Shown one piece after another: positions 51,169 through 59,525 of a stretch of 64,000 bases of DNA; the first letter of the stretch is position 1, and each line of letters starts with the position of its first letter. Under the pieces are notes generated by a model. It ran no database searches, was not told where the DNA came from, and saw only the letters and a program-made list of their open reading frames with translations. The DNA is taken from contig NZ_JAXCLE010000017.1 in assembly GCF_037027585.1 (NCBI RefSeq), positions 3,333 through 67,332 on the forward strand, written 5' to 3'. This DNA comes from Solibacillus ferritrahens. Lineage in GTDB: Bacteria > Bacillota > Bacilli > Bacillales_A > Planococcaceae. A program made the position numbers and the translations under genes.

Positions 51169-52529
51169 TTATTTCAAATCAAATAGAACATTTAAAAAAT
51201 TTGTATAAAGACCTGAAATTTTTGGAAGTTATCCAATTTGGAACAATTACGTTACCTATTACGCTCCAAGAAAAACGGTATGATGATGCACTGATCTGTT
51301 ATCAGTATCTAGCTTCTGCTTACTATGAAAACGGAAGCTATGAAAATTTCCACGTTGTTATGACAGAGTATGAAAAGTTATGTTTAACATATGGGAAAGA
51401 TGAAAATAAAATGTATTTTTATTATTTATATAGCCTTTTACAAGTTATTGTTAGAGACTTTGATGCAGCGGTAGAAGCAACAAAAAAATCAATCAAATAT
51501 GCACATTTTTTAAAGTATCATGACCTAATTGTGGTGAATTATTATAATATTGCTGCCCAATTAGTCCATAAAAAGGAATTGGAAAAAGCAAGAATAGGAA
51601 TGAGCTTGGCGAAGTTTTATAAAAATAACATTTGCGAATCAAATATCACGATTGTTAGAGGGTATATAGGGGCGCTCTATTATTTTGCAACAATGGGCAA
51701 CAATGAGGAATTTCAAGAAGTAAAGCAGGTTTTTTTAAAACTTATAAAAGATAGACAAACATTTTATGATGCAAAGATTTCGTTTGCAGAAGCAATCTTA
51801 ACATTAAACTTAGGGCAACTAGAGGAAAGTGTTATATTTTTTGAATATGCATACCTTCGATTTAAAGAGCAACAAAATATTATGTTTTTAATAAATATAG
51901 AAGAATATATTAATAATTTTAATCTAGGTGAAAAATTTCAATATACAAAAGAGCTAAGAGAAATTATTAAAAATTCACATCGAAAACCGTTGGATATAAA
52001 TAATGTTAAAAGTGTATTGTCAGATTTATTTGAAGATGATGCTTCCACCTTATCTATCAAGTATCCAAATGTCATTTCGAAAGAGCTAATCGTACAGCAT
52101 GTTGAACATGCCCTTCAAAATAATGAAACACTGTATTGTTTCCATTGGTGTTTTATTACGGATGAAATTGAAGAGTTATTTGGTAAGTTATTCGTAGAAC
52201 AGTTGTTGTTTACATTATTTGAAACGGTTTATCACTTCATTTTTAAACATAATGCAGAAGTTAATGTCCTATCCAAAAATGAAGGAGAGGCATTTATAAG
52301 GGGTATATCAGAATCGGAATTTTTCGAACTGTTAATGGAGTTAGAAGAGAAGCTACAATCAAAAGTAGTACATTCTAAAATGGGGATTTTGGAAGTACCG
52401 ATACATTTTGGTTTTATACATTCAAATCAATTGCCAGAAAAGCAAGCTTCTTATGAACAATTAACAGCTCATGCTGATGCAAGCCTGTATTATGCAAAGT
52501 CACACGGGCAACTTTATATTTATAATTAA
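51165..52529 (+). CDS. TPR-like protein with C-terminal degenerate GGDEF domain
   Basis: The protein of about 454 residues has a long helical, repeat-like N-terminal part (about 1-290) resembling TPR arrays. Its C-terminal 160 residues look like a GGDEF fold: a strand F-H-W-C-F-I-T, a degenerate signature N-E-G-E-A-F-I in place of G-G-D-E-F, and the clear family ending A-D-A-S-L-Y-Y-A-K-S-H-G-Q. The altered signature makes cyclase activity unlikely; it may bind a nucleotide or be a regulatory pseudo-domain. The ATG at 51165 follows GGGGTGG and overlaps the preceding stop. A T-box operon follows 12 bases after its stop with its own promoter. Confidence 0.75.
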   Translation: MIISNQIEHLKNLYKDLKFLEVIQFGTITLPITLQEKRYDDALICYQYLASAYYENGSYENFHVVMTEYEKLCLTYGKDENKMYFYYLYSLLQVIVRDFDAAVEATKKSIKYAHFLKYHDLIVVNYYNIAAQLVHKKELEKARIGMSLAKFYKNNICESNITIVRGYIGALYYFATMGNNEEFQEVKQVFLKLIKDRQTFYDAKISFAEAILTLNLGQLEESVIFFEYAYLRFKEQQNIMFLINIEEYINNFNLGEKFQYTKELREIIKNSHRKPLDINNVKSVLSDLFEDDASTLSIKYPNVISKELIVQHVEHALQNNETLYCFHWCFITDEIEELFGKLFVEQLLFTLFETVYHFIFKHNAEVNVLSKNEGEAFIRGISESEFFELLMELEEKLQSKVVHSKMGILEVPIHFGFIHSNQLPEKQASYEQLTAHADASLYYAKSHGQLYIYN

Positions 52530-52540
52530 TTCGAAATAGT

Positions 52541-52569
52541 TTGAAAAAAATATATTTAAGCTTTACAAT
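52541..52569 (+). promoter_or_regulatory. Sigma-A promoter of the trpEG operon
   Basis: TTGAAA (52541-52546) and TACAAT (52564-52569) are separated by 17 bases. It lies directly upstream of the T-box leader, with transcription expected near 52576. Confidence 0.65.
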
Positions 52570-52577
52570 ATAACGTA

Positions 52578-52799
52578 TAGTAAAAGCAATGATGAAAGAA
52601 GAGTAGTAAAGTTTCGTTTTCTAGAGAGCTAACGGTCGGTGGAAGTTAGTAAACACACTTTATGAATGGAATTTCTAGCTGCACGAAGGAAATGTCGTGC
52701 CGTAGCTCTCACGTTACGAGATTTGAGTGGACTAATTTTTTTAGTCAATAAAGGTGGCACCACGGCTCTTTCGTCCTTTAATAACGAAAGGGCCTTTTT
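52578..52799 (+). promoter_or_regulatory. Tryptophan-type T-box leader upstream of trpE
   Basis: The T-box core is AAGGTGGCACCACGG at 52751-52765, a variant of the usual AGGGTGG-ACCGCGG. It is followed by the terminator stem GGCTCTTTCGT against ACGAAAGGGCC (52764-52794) and five T. Upstream, stem I is recognisable: its distal part is CTAAC-GGTCGGTGGAAG-TTAG (52629-52649), equivalent to the conserved terminal domain. The specifier position reads GAA-TGG-AAT, giving TGG at 52667-52669, the tryptophan codon. Uncharged tRNA-Trp should thus turn on anthranilate synthesis. Confidence 0.85.
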
Positions 52800-52834
52800 G
52801 TATGCATTTTTAGTTGAGTTGAGGAGAGATGAGC

Positions 52835-54223
52835 ATGGTAGTTGAGATGAGAAGTTATGTAGTAAAGCAAATAAATGGAGATACGTATACACCGATTTCT
52901 ATTTATGAATCAGTGCAGGGGACAAAAAAAGTATTATTTGAATCGAATGCTAAATTTAAACATAATGGGCGCTATTCATTTATTGCATTTAATCCTGTAG
53001 GGGAGTTAAAAGGTGATGCAACAACGAGCACATTCCGTATTCATGACGAGCCTTTAGCAACCGAGCAACTCCCTGTTCTGGCAAAGTTAAAAGAATTACT
53101 GCCGATTTGTAATGAGCAATTTCCGTTTGCCTTTTTCGGTGGAGCAATTGGCTATTTCGGCTATGAAACAGCCTTCCACTTTGAAAATATAGGGGAAATT
53201 GTAGGCGACAACTATAATATGCCAGACGTTCATGTATATTTTTATGAAACATTTATTGTAATTGATCATTTATTGCAGCAAATTTCGATTGTTGCACTCG
53301 ATCTTTTTGAAAAAGGCTATTCCGCTGAACAAATGCAGCAGAAAGTGGATGTAATTGAACAGATGCTTACTAAAGCAACACAGTTAATACCTAATAACCC
53401 TGTTGAAGTGAAATTTTCGCCAACGATTAAAAAGGGCAGCTTTATCGAAATGGTAGAAACTGCGAAAGAACATATACGTAAAGGTGATATATTTCAAGTT
53501 GTTTTATCACAAACTTTTGAAGCGGATTATAGTGAAAATCCATTTTCGCTTTATCGGAAATTACGTACGTCAAATCCATCTCCTTATATGTTTTATATTG
53601 ATTTTGACGATTATACGATTTTAGGAACATCACCTGAAAGCCTAGTAAAAGTTCAGGATGGTATTGTGACGACGAATCCGATTGCAGGAACGAAACCTCG
53701 TGGGAAAACACCACAAGAAGATGAAGCATTGGCGACATCGCTTTTACAGGATGAAAAGGAAATTGCCGAGCATAAAATGTTAGTCGATCTTGGACGAAAT
53801 GATGTCGGTCGCGTTGCACAAATCGGAACGGTGCAAGTGACGAAATATATGGAAATCGAAAAATATAAATTCGTTATGCACATCGTGTCGGAAGTGTCTG
53901 GCAAATTGCGAGATGATGCACATTTAGTCGATGTTCTTGCATCAAGCCTGCCTGCTGGAACTGTTTCAGGAGCGCCGAAAATTCGAGCGATGCAGATTAT
54001 TAATGACTTGGAGCGTCGCAAACGCGGCATATATGCTGGGGCAATAGGTTATTTATCCACTTCAGGCAATATGGATTTAGCACTTGCGATTCGGACGATG
54101 ATTGTAAAAGATGGGAAAGCCTATGTTCAGGCGGGTGCCGGTATAGTGTATGACTCAGTGCCGGAGAAAGAATACGAAGAAACGTTAAATAAGGCAAAGG
54201 CATTGCTGGAGGTGCGCTCATGA
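52835..54223 (+). CDS. trpE: Anthranilate synthase component I
   Basis: The 462-residue chorismate-utilising enzyme makes anthranilate with the TrpG glutaminase. The N-terminal Y-T-P-I-S-I-Y and L-F-E-S-N motifs match the tryptophan feedback region of TrpE more than PabB. The C-terminal chorismate-binding domain carries D-I-F-Q-V-V-L-S-Q, G-T-S-P-E-S, P-I-A-G-T-K-P-R-G and L-V-D-L-G-R-N-D. The Trp-type T-box upstream supports TrpE. I use the second ATG, which has GAGGAG 8 bases before it. It overlaps trpG by four bases. No trpD, C, F, B or A genes follow. Confidence 0.92.
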   Translation: MVVEMRSYVVKQINGDTYTPISIYESVQGTKKVLFESNAKFKHNGRYSFIAFNPVGELKGDATTSTFRIHDEPLATEQLPVLAKLKELLPICNEQFPFAFFGGAIGYFGYETAFHFENIGEIVGDNYNMPDVHVYFYETFIVIDHLLQQISIVALDLFEKGYSAEQMQQKVDVIEQMLTKATQLIPNNPVEVKFSPTIKKGSFIEMVETAKEHIRKGDIFQVVLSQTFEADYSENPFSLYRKLRTSNPSPYMFYIDFDDYTILGTSPESLVKVQDGIVTTNPIAGTKPRGKTPQEDEALATSLLQDEKEIAEHKMLVDLGRNDVGRVAQIGTVQVTKYMEIEKYKFVMHIVSEVSGKLRDDAHLVDVLASSLPAGTVSGAPKIRAMQIINDLERRKRGIYAGAIGYLSTSGNMDLALAIRTMIVKDGKAYVQAGAGIVYDSVPEKEYEETLNKAKALLEVRS

Positions 54224-54801
54224 TTTTACTCATCGATAATTATGATTCGTTTACGTATAATTTGTATCATCAAATTGCAGAGTTTGGTGAAGAAGTAAAG
54301 ATTGTTCGGAATGATACTGTAACAGTTAATGATATTCGTTCAATGAAACCGAAAGCCATTGTTATTTCACCAGGTCCTGGTGAGCCAAAGGAAGCGGGTA
54401 TTGTAATAGAAATGATCCAACAGCTATACACAGAGTTTCCGATTTTAGGTATTTGCTTAGGGCACCAATCAATTGGGGAAGCTTTTGGGGCAACAGTGAG
54501 CCAGGCGAAAAATATAATGCACGGCAAAACGAGTAAGCTTCGATTTGATAAAAAAGGTTTGTTTGAGCATTTTGAAAGAGAAATTGAAGTGATGCGCTAT
54601 CATTCACTTATTATCGAAAAAGAGACATTGCATGAGGAATTTGAGATTGTTGCAATAAGCGCGGATGATAAGGAAATTATGGCGATTCAACATTGTAAGT
54701 TCCCTGTATACGGTTTACAGTTCCACCCTGAGTCTATTGGAACAAAGCTTGGTTCTGAGATAATTAGGGAATTTCTAAAAGAGGTGGAGGTCCGTGTATG
54801 A
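54220..54801 (+). CDS. trpG: Anthranilate/aminodeoxychorismate synthase glutamine amidotransferase
   Basis: The 193-residue class I glutaminase has the nucleophile Cys in L-G-I-C-L-G-H-Q, the oxyanion segment S-P-G-P-G-E-P and the catalytic His and Glu in F-H-P-E-S. It delivers ammonia to TrpE. In Bacillus subtilis one such subunit (PabA) serves both folate and tryptophan pathways and lies in the folate operon. Here a copy overlaps trpE by four bases. The stop overlaps the next start. Confidence 0.93.
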   Translation: MILLIDNYDSFTYNLYHQIAEFGEEVKIVRNDTVTVNDIRSMKPKAIVISPGPGEPKEAGIVIEMIQQLYTEFPILGICLGHQSIGEAFGATVSQAKNIMHGKTSKLRFDKKGLFEHFEREIEVMRYHSLIIEKETLHEEFEIVAISADDKEIMAIQHCKFPVYGLQFHPESIGTKLGSEIIREFLKEVEVRV

Positions 54802-55169
54802 TTCCAAAAGATAAACATGATTTAGCGGCAGTGGAACAGTTAAAAAAAGCAGATGCTGAATTTGTCATCCCTATATTGCCACAGCTGCTTGAATGGATTC
54901 AGGATATGAACTGGCCGATAGCTGAGCCAATGGTCGAACTATTGCTTCACTATCCAAATGAGATAACTCCACTTGTTGAAGAGGTTCTTCGTGGAGACGA
55001 TGATATGTGGATCTACTGGTGCTTAGTAAGCATCGTACCGAAACTACCGTTTTATTCGAAGCTTGTATTGGCAGATGCAGTGGAGAAAATTGCTGATCTG
55101 GAGGAAAACCCATTTAATGAAAGTAATATTGAAGCTGCTAAAGAGGCATTACAAAGTTTCGAACCATAA
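54798..55169 (+). CDS. DUF5071-family protein, small HEAT-like
   Basis: The 123-residue helical protein starts P-K-D-K-H-D and contains L-P-Q-L-L-E-W-I-Q-D-M-N-W-P-I-A, the signature of DUF5071 proteins, which look like short HEAT-type helical repeats. Function is unknown, although it is a recurrent small protein in Bacilli. It overlaps trpG by four bases, so it is expressed with anthranilate synthase, an unusual partner. A good terminator follows. Confidence 0.82.
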   Translation: MIPKDKHDLAAVEQLKKADAEFVIPILPQLLEWIQDMNWPIAEPMVELLLHYPNEITPLVEEVLRGDDDMWIYWCLVSIVPKLPFYSKLVLADAVEKIADLEENPFNESNIEAAKEALQSFEP

Positions 55170-55176
55170 AAATTTC

Positions 55177-55209
55177 GCCTAATCAGATATCTGGTTAGGC
55201 TATTTTTTT
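55177..55209 (+). terminator. Terminator of the trpEG operon
   Basis: A ten-base-pair stem (GCCTAATCAG against CTGGTTAGGC, one G-T pair) with a four-base loop is followed by TA and seven T. Confidence 0.88.
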
Positions 55210-55307
55210 GAGGAAATTGAAAAGAAAATGAGTCCAACTTTAAATTATATCCGTCTATAAAAACTGTATTACTCTTAAAAATACCGTTAAATAATAGGAT
55301 ATTAACG

Positions 55308-55454
55308 ATGCAAACTTCGACAATTTTAATCCTCTCTCCTTATTTTGGCTTACCAATTCCATTAACCATTCTATGTATTGTATTTTTTATACTCGTAACG
55401 TTTTTCGTAATCATGCCATTATATCTAGAAATACAACAGGAGGAAAAATTTTAA
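55308..55454 (+). CDS. Possible 48-residue single-span membrane protein
   Basis: An ORF beginning M-Q-T-S-T-I-L-I-L-S encodes 48 residues with a long hydrophobic segment (about 17-38) and a charged tail ending Q-Q-E-E-K-F. An AGGAT-like site lies 7 bases before the ATG. It fills the otherwise empty 300-base space between the trpEG terminator and the peroxidase terminator. I do not recognise the family. Hydrophobic codon bias supports a real membrane span, but the short length leaves doubt. Confidence 0.45.
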   Translation: MQTSTILILSPYFGLPIPLTILCIVFFILVTFFVIMPLYLEIQQEEKF

Positions 55455-55458
55455 TTTT

Positions 55459-55494
55459 AAAAAAAATGCAGCCGAATTCAAATGTTCGGCTGCA
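55459..55494 (-). terminator. Terminator of the glutathione peroxidase gene
   Basis: A perfect ten-base-pair stem (TGCAGCCGAA against TTCGGCTGCA) with an eight-base loop is followed on the minus strand by about eight T. Confidence 0.88.
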
Positions 55495-55515
55495 GTTACT
55501 CTTTATATGTCAACG

Positions 55516-55986
55516 TTATAGTAATTTTGTAATATCAGTTTCAGCCTTCATTGGATTATCCTTTGGGGCATAGCGTTTAATGACATTGCCATCCCGATCG
55601 ACTAAAAACTTCGTGAAATTCCATTTTACCGATTGACCTAAAAGTCCTTTTGCCTCGGAAGATAAATGTTTAAACAATGGGTGAGCCTCTGCGCCGTTTA
55701 CTTTAATCATTTCATGCATTGGAAAAGTTACGCCATAGTCCATACGGCAAAATTCAGCAGCATCTTCACTTGAAGATAATTCCTGTTTAAATTGATCTGA
55801 TGGGAAACCAAGTACGACAAATCCTTCTTCTTTATACTTTTCATAAAGTTCTTCGAGTTCAGAAAATTGATTCGTAAAGCCACATTTGCTCGCTGTATTG
55901 ACGATCATCATTACCTGCCCTTTATAGCGGTCTAATTCATATTGTTCCCCTTTTTCTGTTTTAACCGGGATATCATAAATATTCAT
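55516..55986 (-). CDS. Glutathione peroxidase family protein (thiol peroxidase, BsaA type)
   Basis: The 156-residue cytosolic peroxidase has the peroxidatic Cys in N-T-A-S-K-C-G-F-T (Cys35) and the conserved W-N-F-T-K-F. It carries Cys, not selenocysteine. The second family motif reads F-P-S-D-Q-F where F-P-C-N-Q-F is usual, but a resolving-type Cys is present in E-F-C-R-M-D-Y-G-V-T-F. It should reduce hydroperoxides, probably with thioredoxin. AGGAGGAG precedes the ATG. Monocistronic. Confidence 0.92.
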   Translation of the reverse strand: MNIYDIPVKTEKGEQYELDRYKGQVMMIVNTASKCGFTNQFSELEELYEKYKEEGFVVLGFPSDQFKQELSSSEDAAEFCRMDYGVTFPMHEMIKVNGAEAHPLFKHLSSEAKGLLGQSVKWNFTKFLVDRDGNVIKRYAPKDNPMKAETDITKLL

Positions 55987-56225
55987 TAATACTCTCCTCC
56001 TAAAAACCTACTAATATTATATTTTGTATTATTATCGTACGGAAAAAATACCTGTATGTAAAATAATCCATTCCAATAGAATGAAAAATTAAAATATAAT
56101 TATTGTCGAAAAAATGTCGAATGAGGAATTTTATTATGTAAACGTGACAGTTGTCACTGTGTGAGAACTATGTTTGCGCTTACATTATGTGGAGCAAATA
56201 ATTTTATACATCAAGGGGATTTACA

Positions 56226-57077
56226 ATGACAAAAAAAATTGCATGGGTTACAGATACAGCGGCATTATTATCACCGGATTTTATAAAGAAGCATAACATA
56301 CACGTGCTTGCATTGAATATTGTTTTTGAAGAGGGCGCATTGCGCGAAACAATTGATATGACACATGATGAATTTTACGATAAATTAAAAAATGCAAAAG
56401 CACATCCAAAAACATCCCAACCAGCTTTTGGTGAACATGTAGCACTATATGAAAAATTAAAACAAGAAGGCTATGATTGTGCAATTGCCATTCATACATC
56501 CGAGCAATTATCGGGAACAGTATTAAGTGCTCCAATGGCCGCTGCACAAGCGGGTTTTAGAAATTATGTTATTGATGCAAAAATTGGGTCCTACCCAATG
56601 CAATACATGCTGGAGTTAGGATTGGAACTGGAAAAAGAAGGCCTAGAACCTGAAGAAATAGTAGAGAAAATTGAAGCAATGCGTGGAAATGCAGAACTTG
56701 CCTTTATACCAGCGAGCTTAGAACAGTTGAATAAAAGTGGAAGAGTTTCAGGGACAGCTATGTTTCTTAGTAATTTATTAAATATTAAATTAGTCATTGA
56801 ATATAATAAAGAAGGCGGCGTAGAGGTTGCACAAAAAGTACGTGCCGATAAGCGTGCGAAAAAAGCCGTTATTGAAAAACTACAGCACGCCATTCAAAAA
56901 TCACAGGTAAAAGAAGTGGCTGTTATACATTGTAATAATCTTGCTGGAGCAATTGAGTGGAAAAAGGAACTAGAAGTTCAGTTTCCCAAAATTATTTTTA
57001 CTCCGACACCATTATCTGCATGTGTAGGTGTTCATGCGGGTGAAGGGACTTTAGGTCTAACTTGGGTACGTGAATAG
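56226..57077 (+). CDS. DegV family protein (fatty-acid binding)
   Basis: The 283-residue protein has the two-domain EDD fold of DegV/FakB. The N-terminal V-T-D-T-A-A motif holds a bound fatty acid head group, K-T-S-Q-P-A lies near 60, and S-E-Q-L-S-G-T and the R-V-S-G-T loops follow. DegV-type proteins bind a fatty acid and present it to FakA kinase for membrane lipid use. Which chain it prefers cannot be told. Monocistronic, with AAGGGG ribosome site. Confidence 0.92.
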   Translation: MTKKIAWVTDTAALLSPDFIKKHNIHVLALNIVFEEGALRETIDMTHDEFYDKLKNAKAHPKTSQPAFGEHVALYEKLKQEGYDCAIAIHTSEQLSGTVLSAPMAAAQAGFRNYVIDAKIGSYPMQYMLELGLELEKEGLEPEEIVEKIEAMRGNAELAFIPASLEQLNKSGRVSGTAMFLSNLLNIKLVIEYNKEGGVEVAQKVRADKRAKKAVIEKLQHAIQKSQVKEVAVIHCNNLAGAIEWKKELEVQFPKIIFTPTPLSACVGVHAGEGTLGLTWVRE

Positions 57078-57079
57078 AA

Positions 57080-57116
57080 AAATGCAGGGTATCATTCAGA
57101 TGCCCTGCATTTTTTT
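57080..57116. terminator. Bidirectional terminator
   Basis: A fourteen-base-pair stem (AAATGCAGGGTATC against GATGCCCTGCATTT, one G-T pair) with a five-base loop is followed by T-runs. It serves degV and the convergent MFS gene, whose last codons lie in the stem. Confidence 0.88.
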
Positions 57117-58301
57117 GAAGTTTAAATTAATATAATGAATTAAGCTAGCGAAAATCAATGTCATTAAAAGGGAAGATGCCATAAAGGTTACCGTACCTGT
57201 CCAGCCGTATTTTGACCAAAACAAACCTCCGATGGTTCCTCCTATACTGGAACCCATATAATAGGCAAATAAGTATAAGGAAGAGGCTTGTGCCTTATCG
57301 GTCTTTGCTAATTGAGTTACCCAACTGCTTGCTATGGAATGGGACCCGAAAAAACCAAATGTAAAAATGATAAGACCCATAATTTTTAATGTTAAATTTA
57401 CTGGAAAAGTCAATAAGGTCCCGGCCAGCATAATAATTATACCGCTATATAAAACCTTTTGACGTCCATATGTATCGGACAAGCTGCCAAACCAAGCGGA
57501 GCTCCATGACCCGACTAGGTATACGATAAAAAGCCAACTGACAATTGTCATGCTTAAAAGATACGGTGGCTCGACTAATTTGAATCCAATATAGTTGTAC
57601 ATAGTGACAAAGCTACCCATTAATGTGAAACCAATCCCAAATAATAATACAAGTTTTTTGTTTTTAATATGCTGAAGCAATGTTTTTGATAACAGTTTAA
57701 ACTGTAATGGTCGTGGCTTGAAATGTTTCGATTCCGGAAGTGCCCAGACGAAATAACAACTTATAATAATGCTGATTACACCAAGAACAATCATACCTAT
57801 TTGCCAACTGTAAAGATCAGACATTGTACCAATAATGATTCGCCCGGATAGTCCTCCAACAGCATTTCCACTTATGTAAAGTCCCATTGCAGCACCAAAA
57901 CTTGATGGATCCATTTCTTCCCCTAAATATGCCATTGCAATTGCGGGAACCCCTGCAAATACAAAACCTTGCAGAATTCGAAGTACAAGAATAGCTTCAA
58001 AATTAGGTGCAAAAGCTAATGCGAAAGTTAGGAAAGATGCCGCAAATATCGAGATTGTCATCAACTTTTTCCGTCCCCACGATTCGGATAAGGAGCTGAA
58101 TAGTATAAGGCTAAATGCAAGGGCAGAAGTAGCTGCAGAGAGCGACAAGCTTGCTATAGCCGGGGAAACATTATAGTCTTTTGAAAACTGGGGCAGAAGT
58201 GGCTGTGTAACGTAAAGATTTGCAAAAGTAATAAAGCCCGCGGAAAACAGAGCGATATTCGTCATTGTAAATGCTTTCGTTCCCTTTTTTATGTATTCCA
58301 T
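57096..58301 (-). CDS. Major facilitator superfamily transporter
   Basis: This 401-residue membrane protein has twelve predicted helices and a loop 2-3 motif S-E-S-W-G-R-K-K of the MFS type, repeated as S-D-T-Y-G-R-Q-K in the second half. The central loop carries L-P-E-S-K-H-F. It resembles the YnfM/drug-resistance exporter group, but the substrate is unknown. A GGGGGTATTATGG-like site precedes the ATG. Monocistronic, convergent with degV. Confidence 0.9.
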   Translation of the reverse strand: MEYIKKGTKAFTMTNIALFSAGFITFANLYVTQPLLPQFSKDYNVSPAIASLSLSAATSALAFSLILFSSLSESWGRKKLMTISIFAASFLTFALAFAPNFEAILVLRILQGFVFAGVPAIAMAYLGEEMDPSSFGAAMGLYISGNAVGGLSGRIIIGTMSDLYSWQIGMIVLGVISIIISCYFVWALPESKHFKPRPLQFKLLSKTLLQHIKNKKLVLLFGIGFTLMGSFVTMYNYIGFKLVEPPYLLSMTIVSWLFIVYLVGSWSSAWFGSLSDTYGRQKVLYSGIIIMLAGTLLTFPVNLTLKIMGLIIFTFGFFGSHSIASSWVTQLAKTDKAQASSLYLFAYYMGSSIGGTIGGLFWSKYGWTGTVTFMASSLLMTLIFASLIHYINLNFKKMQGI

Positions 58302-58354
58302 AATACCCCCATCAATCGTGAATAGCTGACCACAAGGACAGCTTTTCGTATTCG

Positions 58355-58855
58355 CTATTCCATTGATTGTCCTGTTAACACTTTAGCAATTTGTTCAATT
58401 GTCATGTCAGAGTTCAATTCAAAGGCACCTTTTTGAATGGAGCGTGCGTAATCCGGTTTGGATAAATACAACTCGAGCTCGCGTCCATTTGTAACAATAC
58501 CCAAATCTTCTGCCTGCTGTCCGATTGTATAAATGGAAACATCTTCATATATATAAATCGTCGCTTCTGTAGTTTGCTTATTATTCGCTGTTTCTTCATT
58601 TAAAGAAGAGGAATCCTCTGAGCGATTCGTTTTTTCAGGTGTTTCATTATTAGATTTTTCTTCTGAATTAGAATTTTGTTTGTCCAATTGCTCGGTTAAC
58701 AAGGTTATTTGATCTTCATAATCTTTTAACTGCTGTTCATATAGCGCTATATCTTTTTGTTCGGATTCAGTTTCAATAGAGGGTAGATCAATTACAGCGA
58801 TGCTTGCACCCGCAACAAATAGACCGATTCCAAATGCTCGCAACGAGGATTTCAT
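58355..58855 (-). CDS. Membrane-anchored protein with MltG/YceG-like N-domain, no catalytic domain
   Basis: The 166-residue protein has an N-terminal membrane segment (about 6-24), a coiled-coil stretch (about 30-62), a Ser/Asn/Glu-rich linker (about 62-95) and a C-terminal domain (about 96-160) with V-S-I-Y-T-I-G-Q-Q-A-E-D-L-G-I-V-T and A-F-E-L-N-S-D-M-T-I-E-Q-I. The last part resembles the LysM-like domain before the catalytic core of the MltG lytic transglycosylase, but the core is absent. It should sit at the cell surface as a binding or adapter protein. Its start overlaps the stop of the gene upstream, so the two are coupled. Confidence 0.72.
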   Translation of the reverse strand: MKSSLRAFGIGLFVAGASIAVIDLPSIETESEQKDIALYEQQLKDYEDQITLLTEQLDKQNSNSEEKSNNETPEKTNRSEDSSSLNEETANNKQTTEATIYIYEDVSIYTIGQQAEDLGIVTNGRELELYLSKPDYARSIQKGAFELNSDMTIEQIAKVLTGQSME

Positions 58856-59301
58856 TGTTTACCTCCATTTGCCAAAATCGATTGGATTTGAGCATGTGAT
58901 AAAGTGGAAAGCTTACTGATTTCATCAATTGATAAACCTTGATTGTTTAATGCCAAAACCTGGCTTACTAAAATTCCGTTAATGGGCTTATTATTTTTTT
59001 CAGATTTTAATCCCGATTGGGTACTATTGTGTTGGGCTGTTTTCATTTGATCAGCCACTTTCTGAAAAGAAGTAAAAGCATCTGTTTGGTTGGTTTCGGG
59101 TTGCTTCACCTGGAAATTCGGTTCTACCAGTAACTCCTCCTCCAATAGCTTAATCCGGCGTTTTAAAGCATTAGTTTCCTGATAAATATTAATAGATAAA
59201 TCTTCTACATCTTTTTCAACCTGTACGGACTTATCTTTTAAAAATAACGATAAGATAATGACGATAATTCCTACAATCATTAATATCGAAGAAAGTTCCA
59301 T
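58852..59301 (-). CDS. Membrane-anchored protein with C-terminal helix-turn-helix-like tail (SwrB-like)
   Basis: The 149-residue protein has one N-terminal membrane segment (about 4-22), a coiled coil (about 30-60), a low-complexity linker and a C-terminal segment with L-A-L-N-N-Q-G-L-S-I-D-E-I-S-K-L-S-T-L-S-like spacing, typical of a short helix-turn-helix. This is the layout of SwrB and DUF6115-type proteins, which modulate the flagellar system in Bacillus. No flagellar gene lies in this window, so the role is uncertain. It overlaps the next gene by four bases. Confidence 0.68.
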   Translation of the reverse strand: MELSSILMIVGIIVIILSLFLKDKSVQVEKDVEDLSINIYQETNALKRRIKLLEEELLVEPNFQVKQPETNQTDAFTSFQKVADQMKTAQHNSTQSGLKSEKNNKPINGILVSQVLALNNQGLSIDEISKLSTLSHAQIQSILANGGKQ

Positions 59302-59453
59302 ATATATTCCTCCGTTTTAATTTACTAATCTTATTAAAGATGTAATGAAACTGGCACTTGTTTGTATAAAAACTTGCCATCTCATTACAGATTCACTTTA
59401 TTTTAACATAGTAAAACTTAATAATAAATCATACTAGATTTTTTGAGAGAGTG

Positions 59454-59462
59454 TGTTATAAT
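59454..59462 (+). promoter_or_regulatory. Extended -10 promoter of rpmG
   Basis: TATAAT (59457-59462) is preceded by TGT, giving an extended -10 element. No good -35 is visible. It lies 64 bases before the rpmG start. Confidence 0.5.
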
Positions 59463-59525
59463 AGGTAAGTCGTATAAATCATGCTCAAATAAATTTATTC
59501 TTAATTTAGAGTGGGAGGGTTAATG

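Noticed and set aside
53653..54030. 125-codon ORF antisense to trpE (also one at 53442-53819)
   Set aside because: Both are opposite conserved chorismate-binding motifs, lack starts with ribosome sites and resemble no protein.
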